A DNA stretch of 64,000 nt from Plasmopara viticola (taxonomy: Eukaryota > Oomycota > Peronosporomycetes > Peronosporales > Peronosporaceae): contig MBPM02000051.1 in NCBI GenBank assembly GCA_001695595.3, positions 62,001-126,000 on the forward strand, given 5' to 3'. The number at the start of each line of letters is the position of its first letter. Positions within the stretch are counted from its first letter, which is position 1. Shown here piece after piece: positions 9,401-20,735 of the stretch. The notes beneath the pieces were generated by a model, which was given only the letters and a program-made list of their open reading frames with translations, did no database searches and had not been told where the DNA came from. Made by a program: the position numbers and the translations under genes.

Positions 9401-10130
9401 GCAGCCCAAAGGTGTCATAGCTGCGTTTGTCCCGGTTGCTTGAGAATGATTTTTCAACCATCCTTCCTTGCTGACACCCTCGGCATGCACTTGATCCACT
9501 TGACTTGATAGGCACGTTTGCATCCTTGATCATGTTGGTGGTCACCATCCTGCGAAGCACGTCAACTGAAGCATGACTCATCCGTGCGTGTAAGTCGACG
9601 CCACTGTTCCCACGTGTAGTCACATTTGCCGAGCGCTGTGCCGTGCGAAGCCAATACAGTCCATCTTTAAGATCTGCTGTGGCCACCACTTGATGCGAGG
9701 ATTTCCGCGCAATGTGCCTATGCGCGCCATCAAACACCACTTTAAACTTGCCACTCTTGTTGATCTGCGGTACAGACAGCAAGTTTTTGTTCATCATCGG
9801 CACATATAGTGCATCCTTGATTTCAATGTCGCGTTCTTCACCATCGGACAGAATCACTCGTTCAATGATGGTGTCAACGCCATTGATCTCGGCCTTGTTG
9901 CCGTCAGCCACCGATAGCTCGCCTTTGTCTTGCTCATTCAGCATGACGAACTTGGCCTTGTTGTTGCAGATGTGGTGCGTAGCACCGCTGTCGATCGCCC
10001 ACATCCCTGGTATATTCTTGCCTGTTGAAAGTCCACATTCCAGCGATACAGCAAACGTAACACAGTAGTACTCGTAATCTTTGCTGGGTCGATAGTAAAT
10101 GTTGTTGGCTCCGCGTCCACAAGCTTGGCC
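9401..10130 (-). pseudogene. Family-2 copia A: protease and Gag-pre-integrase domain
   Basis: Protease active site [15 protein letters not shown] at about 9960-10004, then flap-region residues ([31 protein letters not shown]). The pre-integrase/HHCC zinc domain follows ([17 protein letters not shown], then CRGCQQGRM) and then [14 protein letters not shown]. Residues are intact over 225 codons (10004 to 9330). The join to Gag at about 10010-10130 is out of frame. Confidence 0.9.
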
Positions 10131-10870
10131 GCCGAGTCAAGCACCTCGATTGTCTTCCTTTTGATTGGTCCAGCACCACTCCACGAAATGCCCCAACTTT
10201 CCGCAATATGTGCATTGGCGAGACTCACGCTCAGCACTAAATGCCTTCACCGCATCTTCGGTCTTGATTACCGAAGTCTTTGCACTTTGCCGCTTGATAT
10301 GCTTATTTGTGAACACCTTTACAATGTCTTGCGTCCGTAGTCCCGCGTTGCTGATCTCCAAGTTAAGAGCATCGTTCTCATACTTTTGACTTCGCAAGCA
10401 AATCGCAACGTCTTCAGCCTCCATCTTAGCACCAATGCTGCTGAGCTTGGCGCTGATGTTGAATACTTTGTTGCAATGATGCATGACGTTGTCGCCTTCC
10501 GCCATATCCATACTGAAGAGTCAACGCTTCAAGTAGAAGCGCCCAGCCTTTTGTGATCAACCGTAAAGCGCTTAATACGCTGCCACGTGACCCACGCTTC
10601 CTCGCAGTCATCAACCACGTGATGGTAGTCGGCCTCCATATGCAGGAAAATCAGACCGAAAGCGACGTTGCTGGTCTTGACGTACTCGTCCACAGCACGA
10701 GCATCGGCGAAGGTCGGAGTCACCTCTCGGTTGACCACGTGCCATACCGACATGGTCAGGAACACGCCACGCATGTAGCGGTTCCACGTGGCAAAGTTGT
10801 CGCCGTTGAATTTCTCGATGGCGGTGTTGGCCGAGACGTTGTGCGTAGAGGTCATGGTCGTTGGGCTCAT
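10131..10870 (-). pseudogene. Family-2 copia A: Gag
   Basis: It starts at 10870 ([20 protein letters not shown]), the ATG within the primer binding site. Core motifs are [47 protein letters not shown] and [11 protein letters not shown], then after a frameshift near 10530-10560 and a TGA (10521-10523), [18 protein letters not shown] and a CCHC knuckle [14 protein letters not shown] (about 10160-10215). The frameshift and TGA are shared by A, B and C. Gag forms the virus-like particle in this class. Confidence 0.9.
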
Positions 10871-10874
10871 AACA
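10863..10874 (-). other. Primer binding site of A
   Basis: Minus strand TGTTATGAGCCC, directly after the LTR end CCAACA; GTTATGAGCCCAAC fits the initiator tRNA-Met anticodon arm. The gag ATG is inside it (10868-10870). Equivalent sites are 15165-15176 in B and 19482-19493 in C. Confidence 0.75.
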
Positions 10875-11132
10875 TGTTGGATGAGCTGGAGAGGACCAAG
10901 GTAAAGAAGCGAAGAGTCTGCGCGGAGGTGAACCTAAGCGAGACATTTGAGCAGAAGAAGGAATATTTGGAAGATATTGAATTCTTGGGACTTACACTTC
11001 TACTTCTCGTTACCACTCATTCTACAGAACGCAATTACCTTTAACCGTAAAAAGTAAAACCTATGTTGAACTGCGGTTTGGATTGGACCGGTTTGGGCTG
11101 TGTACGTTACCTGAAACCCACAATACTCAATA
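10875..11132 (-). mobile_element. Family-2 LTR shared by A (5') and B (3')
   Basis: 258 bp, minus strand TATTGAGTATTG to CCAACA. It serves at once as the 3' LTR of B (polypurine tract of B at 11133-11144) and the 5' LTR of A (primer binding site at 10863-10874), with no host DNA between the elements. Confidence 0.9.
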
Positions 11133-11139
11133 CACCCCC

Positions 11140-12780
11140 TCAATGCGAACACGCATGTATGCCGAGCGCTTCCATCAAGTCCTTGTGGCGCGGTCCAGGT
11201 AGTCCCTTCGTCATGGTGTCCGCCAGCATGATCGCAGTCTCGCAGTACTCCAAATTCACTTCACCGCGCTTGACCTCATCACGAATGTGGTGATACTTGA
11301 TGTCGATGTGCTTGGCCCGACCATGATTTACCGGATTCTTCGTCATCTTGATTGTCTTCCATGGTCTTGAGCTCAGGCTTCGACTTGTTCATCGCTGCAG
11401 CCAGAATCTCGCAGAGTAGAAGGTGCACCCATTTGCCTTCTTGAATCGCAAGACTTAGCGCTATGTACTCCGCTTCGCTTGTTGACAGCGACACACTTGA
11501 TTGCTTCTTGCGTCCCCTGCTCACACGAGCACTCATCAGCATAAACACATAGCCTCAAGTCGACTTGCGGTCAGCATGATCTCCGGCCCAGTCTGCGTCA
11601 GAATATCCACGAAAGTCCACCTTGTTGCCGGGCTCAAAACAAAGACTGCGTGACTTGGTCCCTTGGAGGTAGCATAGAATGCGCTTGACTGCAATCCAGT
11701 GCTCGGCTTGTGGATTCTCCATGAAGCGCGTGACGTAGCCAACAGCAAAGGCAATGTCTGGACGTGTTCCGGTCGTCAAGTGCATGAGAGTACACACTGC
11801 TTCACGAAATAGAGCGTTGACCTTGGAAGTTGCATTACTCGAAACCAGTCGGAAACTCATGTCCGTCGGACTCATCACAGCCTTGCAGTCGTCCATACCA
11901 AAACGCTTGAGAATGTCCTCCACGTAGCGTCGCTGGCACATTGTCACGCTGCTATCAGCGTTGTTTACTAGCTCGATACCCAGAACAAACGCACACTTGC
12001 CGCTGTCCGGCATCTCAAAGCGCGTCTGTAAGTCACTTTAGGTTCGCGCGATCTGTTCACTTGAGCTGCCGGTAAGTAGCACATCATCGATGTACACCAG
12101 CAAATATACACACTTGCCGTCTGTTACCTTGATGTACAGACAGGGGCGAAATAGGACACATAGAAACCGATCGAGCACACAAACTCGTCAAACGTCTCGT
12201 TTCATACGCGCAAAGCTTGCGTCAGGCCGTAGATCGCCTTGACCAAGTCCAAACAACTGTAATTACCGTCAAGCTCCACTCCTTCGGGCACCACACAATA
12301 CACGACTTATTTCATAACGCCGTAGAGGAACGCCGTCACCACATCAAGTTGATCCAGAGGCCACCCAAAGTAGTTGGTCAAGCTGATCACCATTCGCAAT
12401 GTCACATACTTGACAACGGGCGAAACGTTTCCGTGTAGTCGATGGTGTACTTTTGCCTGGACTCCCTAGCCACGAGGCGAGCCTTGTACCAATCCATCTG
12501 CCTTGTGCTTGATCTTGAACACCCACTTGATTCCAATGGCTTGCTGTCCGGTGAGCAGTTTAGCAGCTCGAAACACACCACGAAGTTGCAATGAGTCCAG
12601 TTCTGCATGGAATGCCTTACGCCAGTGAACTTGGTCAGGCCCGCTAACAGCATCTTGAAATGTCGTTGGCTCTGACAGATTGCCGGCTTCGACCGCGTTG
12701 GCACTCGCTCGCCAAAAGACAAAAGAGGTAGGATCGTCACCCGATATGGCTTTCTCTTGTTCCTTCATATAGAGTGACAT
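11140..12780 (-). pseudogene. Family-2 copia B: RT and RNase H
   Basis: Nearly identical to A. It has the shared TAA (12307-12309), the TGA after DRKST and the shared 11-bp deletion after EDNQ. Here the deletion is uncompensated, so RNase H changes frame (ending SGQAHRHQVSPHS) before the shared C-terminus GIHACSH. Private damage lies at about 12035-12200, where the RT loses frame upstream of MPDSGKCAFVLGIEL, and near 12423 (TETF). The catalytic YIDD region is at about 12082-12093. Confidence 0.9.
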
Positions 12781-13702
12781 CCGATCGACTGATCTGCGCT
12801 TGGCTCGACGTTCGTTTGACCCTTCAGGGGCACTTCCTTCTTCAAGTTCAGCTCCGTGATGCTCATGGTTGGTGTTGTCGAGTCGCGATCGGTATTCGCT
12901 CCTTGCGTTTTCCTGCCTGCTTGAAGATCATCGGGTGAGTTGCATCCGGATCACTGATGCTTAGCGAGACGAGGTCGAAACCATCATCGTCATCGCCGTC
13001 ATCACTAATATCCATATCCAAAATTCCGAAACTTGATTTGGCGAAGGAGACATCGCGAGTAATCACCACTTGCCCAGCTTCAATGTCAAAAACCCTGTAG
13101 GCCTTGGACACCTCTTCGTAACCCACGAAAATTCCTGTACGAGCCTTGGGGTCCCACTTAAGCCGTTTTTTCTTAGGAGTGAGAATGTATGTCCGGCACC
13201 CAAAAACACGCATATGCTTAACGCTTGACTCGAGCTTGTGCTCAATCTCAAAAGGAAATTTGTCGTTGATCTTGGGCGACGGAAGGCGATTCTTGATGTA
13301 GATGGCTACCATAGCAGCTTCACCCCAAAAAAACTTGTCCAACTTAGCATGGTGCAATGTGCTGCGGCCGATTGTGACGATGGTCCTAATGGCGCGCTCC
13401 GCTATGCCGCTGGTCTGATGTGCGTATGGCACCGTGATTTGCTGCTCGATACCTTCATCTTCGTAGAAAACTTGAAGCAAGCTAGTTGCAAACTCACGGG
13501 CTCCGTCGTGTCGTACAAACTTGACCTTCTTGCCGAACTGGGTCTGCACCATCAAGATGTACTTCTTGACACAGTCCTCGCTCTCAGACTTGGCTCGCGG
13601 GCAGAGACCCTTCATGCACCCGCTAGCTTCATCCACGATCAGCAAGAAATACTTGCCCGCCGAGAGAGTTTGCCTCCATGGGCCCGCAGATGTCGAAGTG
13701 GA
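12781..13702 (-). pseudogene. Family-2 copia B: integrase
   Basis: Same domain as in A with D, D35E intact (IVDEASG, RHDGAREF, GIAERA), and the segment KARTGIFVGYEEVSKAYRVF that A has lost. The acidic linker differs from A (DISDDGDDDDGFD). The 2-bp deletion at the protease/integrase join (near 13660) is the same as in A. Confidence 0.9.
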
Positions 13703-14432
13703 GCAGCCCAAAGGTGTCATAGCTGCGTTTGTCCCGGTTGCTTGAGAATGCTTTTTCAACCATCCTTCCTTGCTGACACCCTCGGCATGCACTTGATCCA
13801 CTTGACTTGATAGGCACGTTTGCATCCTTGATCATGTTGGTGGTCACTATCCTGCGAAGCACGTCAACTGGAGCATGACCCATCCGTGCGTGTAAGTCGA
13901 CGCCACTGTTCCCACGTGTAATCACATTTGCCGAGCGCTGTGCCGTGCGAAGCCAATACAGTCCATCCTTAAGATCTGCTGTGGCCACCACTTGATGCGA
14001 GGATTTCCGCGCAATGTGCCTATGCGCGCCATCAAACACCACTTTAAACTTGCCACTCTTGTTGATCTGCGGTACAGACAGCAAGTTTTTGTTCATCATC
14101 GGCACATATAGTGCATCCTTGATTTCAATGTCGCGTTCTTCACCATCGGACAGAATCACTCGTTCAATGATGGTGTCAACGCCATTGATCTCGGCCTTGT
14201 TGCCGTCAGCCACCGATAGCTCGCCTTTGTCTTGCTCATTCAGCATGACGAACTTGGCCTTGTTGTTGCAGATGTGGTGCGTAGCACCGCTGTCGATCGC
14301 CCACATCCCTGGTATATTCTTGCCTGTTGAAAGTCCACATTCCAGCGATACAGCAAACGTAACACAGTAGTACTCGTAATCTTTGCTGGGTCGATAGTAA
14401 ATGTTGTTGGCTCCGCGTCCACAAGCTTGGCC
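13703..14432 (-). pseudogene. Family-2 copia B: protease and Gag-pre-integrase domain
   Basis: Open over 225 codons from [15 protein letters not shown] (14306). It differs from A at few residues ([23 protein letters not shown]). The zinc domain [14 protein letters not shown] is present. Confidence 0.9.
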
Positions 14433-15172
14433 GCCGAGTCAAGCACCTCGATTGTCTTCCTTTTGATTGGTCCAGCACCACTCCACGAAATGCCCCAACT
14501 TTCCGCAATATGTGCATTGGCGAGACTCACGCTCAGCACTAAATGCCTTCACCGCATCTTCGGTCTTGATTACCGAAGTCTTTGCACTTTGCCGCTTGAT
14601 ATGCTTATTTGTGAACACCTTTACAATGTCTTGCGTCCGTAGTCCCGCGTTGCTGATCTCCAAGTTAAGAGCATCGTTCTCATACTTTTGACTTCGCAAG
14701 CAAATCGCAACGTCTTCAGCCTCCATCTTAGCACCAATGCTGCTGAGCTTGGCGCTGATGTTGAATACTTTGTTGCAATGATGCATGACGTTGTCGCCTT
14801 CCGCCATATCCATACTGAAGAGTCAACGCTTCAAGTAGAAGCGCCCAGCCTTTTGTGATCAACCGTAAAGCGCTTAATACGCTGCCACGTGACCCACGCT
14901 TCCTCGCAGTCATCAACCACGTGATGGTAGTCGGCCTCCATATGCAGGAACATCAGACCGAAAGCGACGTTGCTGGTCTTGACGTACTCGTCCACAGCAC
15001 GAGCATCGGCGAAGGTCGGAGTCACCTCTCGGTTGACCACGTGCCATACCGACATGGTCAGGAACACGCCACGCATGTAGCGATTCCACGTGGCAAAGTT
15101 GTCGCCGTTGAATTTCTCGATGGCGATGTTGGCCGAGACGTTGTGCGCAGAGGTCATGGTCGTTGGGCTCAT
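14433..15172 (-). pseudogene. Family-2 copia B: Gag
   Basis: Start ATG at 15172 ([20 protein letters not shown]). It carries the same frameshift near 14840 and TGA at 14823-14825 as A and C. The knuckle [14 protein letters not shown] is intact. Confidence 0.9.
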
Positions 15173-15176
15173 AACA

Positions 15177-15434
15177 TGCTGGATGAGCTGAAGAGGACGA
15201 AGGTAAAGAAGCGAAGAGTCTGCGGGGAGGTGAACCGGAGCGAGACATTCGAGCAAAAGAAGGAATATTTGGAAGAGATTGAATTCTTGGGACTTACACT
15301 TCTACTTCTCGTTACCACTCATTCTACATAACGTAATTACCTTTAACCGTAAAAAGTAAAAACTATGTTGAACCGCGGTTTGGATTGGACCGGGTTGGGC
15401 TGTGTACGTTACCTGAAACCCACAACCCTCGATA
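15177..15434 (-). mobile_element. Family-2 LTR shared by B (5') and C (3')
   Basis: 258 bp, minus strand TATCGAGGG to CCAGCA. It is flanked by the polypurine tract of C (15435-15446, containing pol stop 15442-15444) and the primer binding site of B (15165-15176). Confidence 0.9.
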
Positions 15435-15441
15435 CGCCCCC

Positions 15442-17095
15442 TCAATGCGAACACGCATGTATGCCGAGCGCTTCCATCAAGTCCTTGTGGCGCGGTTCAG
15501 GTAGTCCCTTCGTCATGGTGTCCGCCAGCATGATCGCAGTCTCACAGTACTCCAAATTCACTTCACCGCGCTTGACTTCATCACGAATGTGGTAATACTT
15601 GATGTCGAAGTGCTTGGCCCGACCATGATTTACCGGAGTCTTCGTCATCTTAATACACGACTGATTGTCTTCCATGGTCTTGAGCTCAGGCTTCGACTTG
15701 TTCATCGCTGCAGCCAGAATCTCGCAGAGTAGAAGATGCACCCATTTGCCTTCTTGAATCGCAAGACTTAGCACTATGTACTCCGCTTCGCTTGTTGACA
15801 GCGACACACTTGATTGCTTCTTGCGTCCCCTGCTCACACGAGCACCCATCGACATTATCACAAAGCCTCAAGTCGACTTGCGGTCAGCATGATCTCCGGC
15901 CCAGTCTGCGTCAGAATATCCACGAAAGTTCACCTTGTCGCCGGGCTTGAAACAAAGACTGTGTGACTTGGTCCCTTGTAGGTAGCATAGAATGCGCCTG
16001 ACTGCAATCCAGTGCTCGGCTTGTGGATTCTCCATGAAGCGCGAGACGTAGCCAACAGCAAAGGCAATGTCTGGACGTGTCGCGATCGTCAAGTGCATGA
16101 GAGTACACACTGCTTCACGAAATGGAGCGTTGACCTTGGAAGTTGCATTACTCGAAATTAGTCGGAAACTCATGTCCGTCGGACTCATCACAGCCTTGCA
16201 GTCGTCGATGCCAAAACGCTTGAGAATGTCCTCCACGTAGCGTCGCTGGCACATTGTCACGCTGCCATCAGCGTTGTTTACTAGCTCGATACCCAGAACA
16301 AACGCACACTTGCCGCTGTCCGGCATCTCAAAGCGCGTCTGTAAGTCACTCTTGGTTCGCGCGATCTGTTCACTTGAGCTGCCGGTAAGTAGCACATCAT
16401 CGATGTACACCAGCAAAAGTACACACTTGCCGTCTGTTACCTTGATGTACTGACATGGGTCGAAAAGGGACACATGGAAACCGATCGAGCACACAAACTC
16501 GTCAAACGTCTCGTTCCATACGCGCAAAGCTAGCTTCAGGCCGTAAATCGCCTTGACCAACTCCAAACAACTGTAATCACCGTCAAGCTCTACTCCTTCG
16601 GGCACCACACAATACACGACTTATTTCATAACGCCGTAGAGGAACGCCGTCACCACATCAAGTTGATCCAGAGGCTACCCAAAGTACTTGGTCAAGCTGA
16701 TCACCATTCGCAATGTCACATACTTGACAACGGGCGAGAACGTTTCCGTGTAGTCGATGGTGTACTTTTGCTTGGACTCCCTAGCCACGAGGCAAGCCTT
16801 GTACCAATCCATCTGCCTTGCGCTTGATCTTGAACACCCACTTGATTCCAATGGCTTGCTGTCCGGTGAGCAGTTTAGCAGCTCGAAACACACCACGAAG
16901 TTGCAATGAGTCCAGTTCTTCATGGAATGCCTTACGCCAGTGAACTTGGTCAGGCCCGCTAACAGCATCTTGAAGTGTCGTTGGCTCTAACAGAGTGCCG
17001 GCTTCGACCGCGTTGGCACTTGCTCGCCAAAAGACAGAAGAGGTAGAGTCGTCACCCGATATGGCTTTTTCTTGTTCCTTCATATAGAGTGACAT
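15442..17095 (-). pseudogene. Family-2 copia C: RT and RNase H
   Basis: The least damaged family-2 RT. A 249-codon stretch (16617 to 15871) runs from MYCVVPEGVELDG through YIDDVLLTGSS to SDADWAGDHADRKST. RNase H is intact from MIMSMGARVSRGRKK through SCIKMTKTPVNHGRAKHFD to GIHACSH, including residues A and B lost in the 11-bp deletion. Shared lesions remain: TAA at 16621-16623 and TGA after DRKST. The N-terminal RT (17095-16625) has [10 protein letters not shown] and [15 protein letters not shown]. Confidence 0.92.
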
Positions 17096-17990
17096 CCGAT
17101 CGACTGATCTGCGCTTGGCTCGACGTTCGTTTGACCCTTCAGGGGCACTTCCTTCTTCAAGTTCAGCTCCGTGATGCTCATAATTGGTGTTTGTCGAGTC
17201 GCGATCGGTATTCGCTCCTTGCGTTTTCCTGCCTGCTTGAAGATCATCGGGTGAGTTGCATCCGGATCACTGATGCTTAGCGAGTCGAGGTCGAAATCAT
17301 CATCGTCATCGCCATCATCACTAAATCCCATATCCAAAATCCCGAAACTTGATTCGTCGAAGGTGACATCGCGAGTAATCACCACTTGCCTAGCTTCAAT
17401 GTCAAATACCTTGTAAGCCTTGGACACCTCTTCGTAACCCACGAAAATTCCTGTACGAGCCTTGGGGTTCCACTTGAGCCGCTTTTCCTTTGGAGTGAGA
17501 ACGTAAGTACGGCACCCAGAAACACGCATATGCCTGACGCTTGACTCGAGCTTGTGCTCAACCTCAAAAGAAAATTTGTCGTTGATCTTGGGCGACGGAA
17601 GGCGATTCTTGATGTAGACGGCTACCATAGCAGCTTCACCCCAAAAAAACTTGTCCAACTTAGCATGGTGCAATGTGCTGCGGCCGATTGTGACGATGGT
17701 CCTAATGGCGCGCTCCGCTATGCCGCTGGTCTGATGTGCGTATGGCACCGTGATTTGCTGCTCGATACCTTCATCTTCGTAGAAAACTTGAAGCGAGCTA
17801 GTTGCAAACTCACGAGTTCCGTCGTGTCGTACAAACTTGACCTTCTTGCCGAACTGGGTCTGCACCATCAAGATATACTTCTTGACACAGTCCTCGCTCT
17901 CAGACTTGGCTCGCAGGCAGAGACCCTTCATGCACCCGCTAGCTTCATCCACGATCAGCAAGAGCTACTTGCTCCCGCCGAGAGAGTTTA
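17096..17990 (-). pseudogene. Family-2 copia C: integrase
   Basis: D, D35E core intact (IVDEASG, RHDGTREF, GIAERA), then PSPKINDKFSFEVEHK, ARTGIFVGYEEVSKAYKVF and the acidic linker. The open stretch runs from 17961 to 17080, so integrase and the RT linker overlap in different frames near 17090. C keeps the 2 bp that A and B have lost at the protease/integrase join, but has a TAG just downstream (near 17967, reading SK, stop, LLLIVD). Confidence 0.9.
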
Positions 17991-18640
17991 CCTCCATGGG
18001 CCCACAGATGTCGAAGTGGAGCAGCTCAAAGGTGTCATAGCTGCGCTTGTCCCGGTTGCTTGAGAATGCTTTTTCAACCATCTTTCCTTGCTGACACCCT
18101 CTGCATGCACTTGATCCACTTGACTCGATAGGCACGTTTGCATCCTTGATCATGTTGGTGGTCACCATCCTGCGAAGCACGTCAACTGGAGCATGACCCA
18201 TCCGTGCGTGTAAGTTGACGTCACTGTTCCCACGTGTAGTCACATTTGCTGAGCGCTGTGCCGTGCGAAGTCAATACAGTCCATCTTTAAGATCTGCTGT
18301 GGCCACCACTTGGTGCGAGGATTTCCGCGCAATGTGCCTATGCGCGCCATCAAACACCACTTTAAACTTGCCACTCTTGTTGATCTGTGGTACAGACAGC
18401 AAGTTTTTGTTCATCATCGGCACATATAGTGCATCCTTGGTTTCAATGTCGCGTTCTTCACCATCGAACAGAATTACTCGTTCAATGATGGTGTCAACGC
18501 CATTGATCTCGGCCTTGTTGCCGTCAGCCACCGATAGCTCGCCTTTGTCTTGCTCATTCAGCATGACGAACTTGGCCTTGTTGTTGCAGATGTGGTGCGT
18601 AGCACCGCTGTCGATCGCCCACATCCCTGGTATATTCTTG
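17991..18640 (-). pseudogene. Family-2 copia C: protease and Gag-pre-integrase domain
   Basis: [15 protein letters not shown] at about 18582-18626, open to KDGLY, then a stop in place of the following Trp (near 18271). It continues as [19 protein letters not shown] and [14 protein letters not shown]. Upstream the frame stays open into the Gag tail ([18 protein letters not shown]). Confidence 0.9.
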
Positions 18641-19489
18641 CCTGTTGAAATTCCCATTCCAGCAATACAGCAAACGCAACACAGTCGTACTCGTAATCTT
18701 CGCTGGGCCGATAGTAAATGTTGTTGGCTCCGAGTCCACAAGCTTGGCCGCCGAGTCGAGCACCTCGATTGTCTTCCTTTTGATTGGTCCAGCACCATTC
18801 CACGAAATGCCCCAACTTTCCACAATATGTGCATTGGCGAGACTCACGCTCAGCATTAAATGCCTTCACCGCATCTTTGGTTTTGATCATCGGAGTCTTT
18901 GCACTTTACCGCTTGATATGCTTATTTGTGAACACCTTTACAACGTCTTGCGTCCGTAGTCCCACGTTGCTGATCTCCAAGTTAAGAACAACGTTCTCAT
19001 ACTTTTGACTTCGCAAGCAAATCGCAACGTCTTCAGCCTCCATCTGAGCACCAATGCTGCTGAGCTTGGCGCTGATGTTGAGGACTTCGTTGCAATGATG
19101 CATGACGTTGTCGCCTTCCGCCATATCCATACTGAAGAGTCAACGCTTCAAGTAGATGCGCCCAGCCTTCTGTGATCAACCGTAAAGCGCTTGATACGCT
19201 GCCACGTGACCCACGCTTCCTCGCAGTCATCAACCACGTGATGATAGTCGGCCTCCATATGCAGGAACATCAGACCGAAAGCAACGTTGCTGGTCTTGAC
19301 GTACTCGTCCACAGCACGAGCATCGGCGAAGGTCGGAGTCACCTCTCGGTTGACCACGTGCCATACCGACATGGTCAGGAACACGCCACGCATGTAGCGG
19401 TTCCACGTGGCAAAGTTGTCGCCGTAGAATTTCTCGATGGCGATGTTGGCCGAGACGTTGTGCGCAGAGGTCATGGTCGTTGGGCTCAT
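18641..19489 (-). pseudogene. Family-2 copia C: Gag
   Basis: Start ATG at 19489 ([20 protein letters not shown]). It has the shared frameshift near 19155 and TGA at 19140-19142, plus a private stop TAA at 18906-18908 where A and B read KRQSAK. The zinc knuckle [14 protein letters not shown] lies at about 18800-18845. Confidence 0.9.
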
Positions 19490-19493
19490 AACA

Positions 19494-19751
19494 TGTTGGA
19501 TGAGCTAAAGAGGACGAAGGTAATGAAGCGAAGAGTCTGCGCGGAGGAGAACCGGAGCGAGACACTTGAGCAGAAGAGGAAATATTTGGAAGTGATTGAT
19601 TTATTGGGACTTACACTTCTACTTCTCGTTACCACTCATTCTACATAACGTAATTACCGTAAACCGTAAGAAATAAAAACTATGTTGAACCGCGGTTCGA
19701 ATTGGACCGGGTTGAATTGTGTTAGTTACCTGAAACCCATAACTGTCAATA
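19494..19751 (-). mobile_element. Family-2 LTR, right edge of array (5' LTR of C)
   Basis: 258 bp, minus strand TATTGACAG to CCAACA. It abuts the second CCTAT (19752-19756). It is more diverged at its outer end (GTTATGGGTTTCAGG) than the inner LTRs, as expected for an LTR copied less recently. Confidence 0.88.
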
Positions 19752-19756
19752 CCTAT
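19752..19756. repeat. Right target-site duplication CCTAT of the A-B-C array
   Basis: Second copy of the 5 bp at 6591-6595; RT sequence of element X resumes immediately after it. Confidence 0.88.
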
Positions 19757-19808
19757 CGCTTTGCGACCATCTGGCAATGGCACAAGTGTCCAGGTCTTAT
19801 TCTTGTAG
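19757..19808 (-). pseudogene. Copia element X: first RT codons, right of the array
   Basis: Minus-strand reading KNKTWTLVPLPDGRKA, the conserved start of the family-1 RT domain. It continues into 6590 once the array is removed. Upstream of this piece X is lost and a family-1 LTR abuts. Confidence 0.85.
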
Positions 19809-20083
19809 ATAAAGGCCACTTGAACTGAAGATGGCAAAATGCAAAGTGAATATATTTATAAGGTCCTTAATTCGCAACTGCATGCTACATCTAAGCCAAT
19901 GATTTATCTAAGCCAATCAGAACGGCTTACCATCCAGGCGCAATCATCTTCCCATCCCAAAACCGATCTTCTGCCCATCTTGAATCTTCTCCTTCAAGCA
20001 GTCATCAAGTGATTGCAGATACCGGTACTTACCGATATGTAGTCGCTGGTCGAGGCGTTTCTTCGCCAGCATCTTCGACAACA
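19809..20083 (-). mobile_element. Family-1 LTR between elements Y and X
   Basis: About 275 bp, minus strand TGTTGTCGAAGATGCTGGCG to CAAGTGGCCTTTA. It follows the truncated RT of Y and precedes RT codons of X, so it is either a solo LTR or a single LTR left between two deleted elements. Confidence 0.85.
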
Positions 20084-20735
20084 GTTTGTTGTATACGCAG
20101 TGATCTGTATTGCTATTGGTAAATCCCATCTTAACCATGAAATTGTTAATCGTTCGGTTTCACATCTGTGGTGACTGCTTCAAACCGTAGAGCGAACGCT
20201 TGAGCTTGCTCACATACTTTGATCGACTTGGGTCAGCATATCCTCCCGGTTATTGCATATAGATGTCCTCGTCCAGAGTATCATTAAGAAACGCAGTTTT
20301 GACGTCCATTTGGTGGAGCTTGAGATCATACTTGGCAGCCTGGCTTAGCGCAATGCGAATTGACGTAAACTTGGCTACGGGTGCAAAAGTCTCCTTGTAA
20401 TCGACACCATACTTCTGCGAGAAACCTTTTGCAACCAGCCGTACCTTTAACCGCTCAATGTCCCTGTCTTGGTTCTCCTTAACACGAAAGACCCAGCGAC
20501 AGCCGATCGCTTTTTGTCCCTTCGGCAGCGGAACAATATATCATGGCTCGTTCTTTATCAGAGAGTCAATTTCGGAGTCGCAGACGCGTTATTGGATTCC
20601 ATTGCCGACTTCTAAGTCGTCGGCATTCCTTCCACTGAATACATGACGTGTGCTGCTTCAAAGCCTTCATTTTCTTCGCCGATTGCGAAGGCTGACATTT
20701 CTTCAAGCTTCGACCGCTGGTAAAATGGCGCGTGT
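20084..20735 (-). pseudogene. Copia element Y: RT, N-terminal part only
   Basis: Read leftwards: VPLPKGQKAIGCRWVFRVKE, AKFTSIRIALSQAAKYDLK, HQMDVKTAFLNDTLDEDIYMQ, YGLKQSPQM and INNFMVKMGFTNSNTDHCVYNK. It then stops at the LTR (20083), before the catalytic YVDD box. Stops and frameshifts occur (for example near 20160 and 20250). RNase H is absent. Confidence 0.88.

Larger units (their letters stand above)
6596..19751 (-). mobile_element. Tandem array of three family-2 copia elements sharing LTRs (C-B-A in transcription order)
   Basis: 13,156 bp: LTR (6596-6854), A, LTR (10875-11132), B, LTR (15177-15434), C, LTR (19494-19751). Equivalent points in A, B and C are 4,302-4,320 bp apart and the copies look nearly identical. 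Only one LTR separates neighbours and only one 5-bp duplication flanks the whole. The three copies share stop codons in gag, RT and RNase H, so none is autonomous. Unequal exchange between LTRs of one insertion, or integration of a tandem circular copy, would give this structure. Confidence 0.88.

Noticed and set aside
8930..9508. Long plus-strand open stretches opposite the integrase (also 13238-13810 and 17554-18063)
   Set aside because: They are antisense shadows of conserved integrase codons and show no independent domain.
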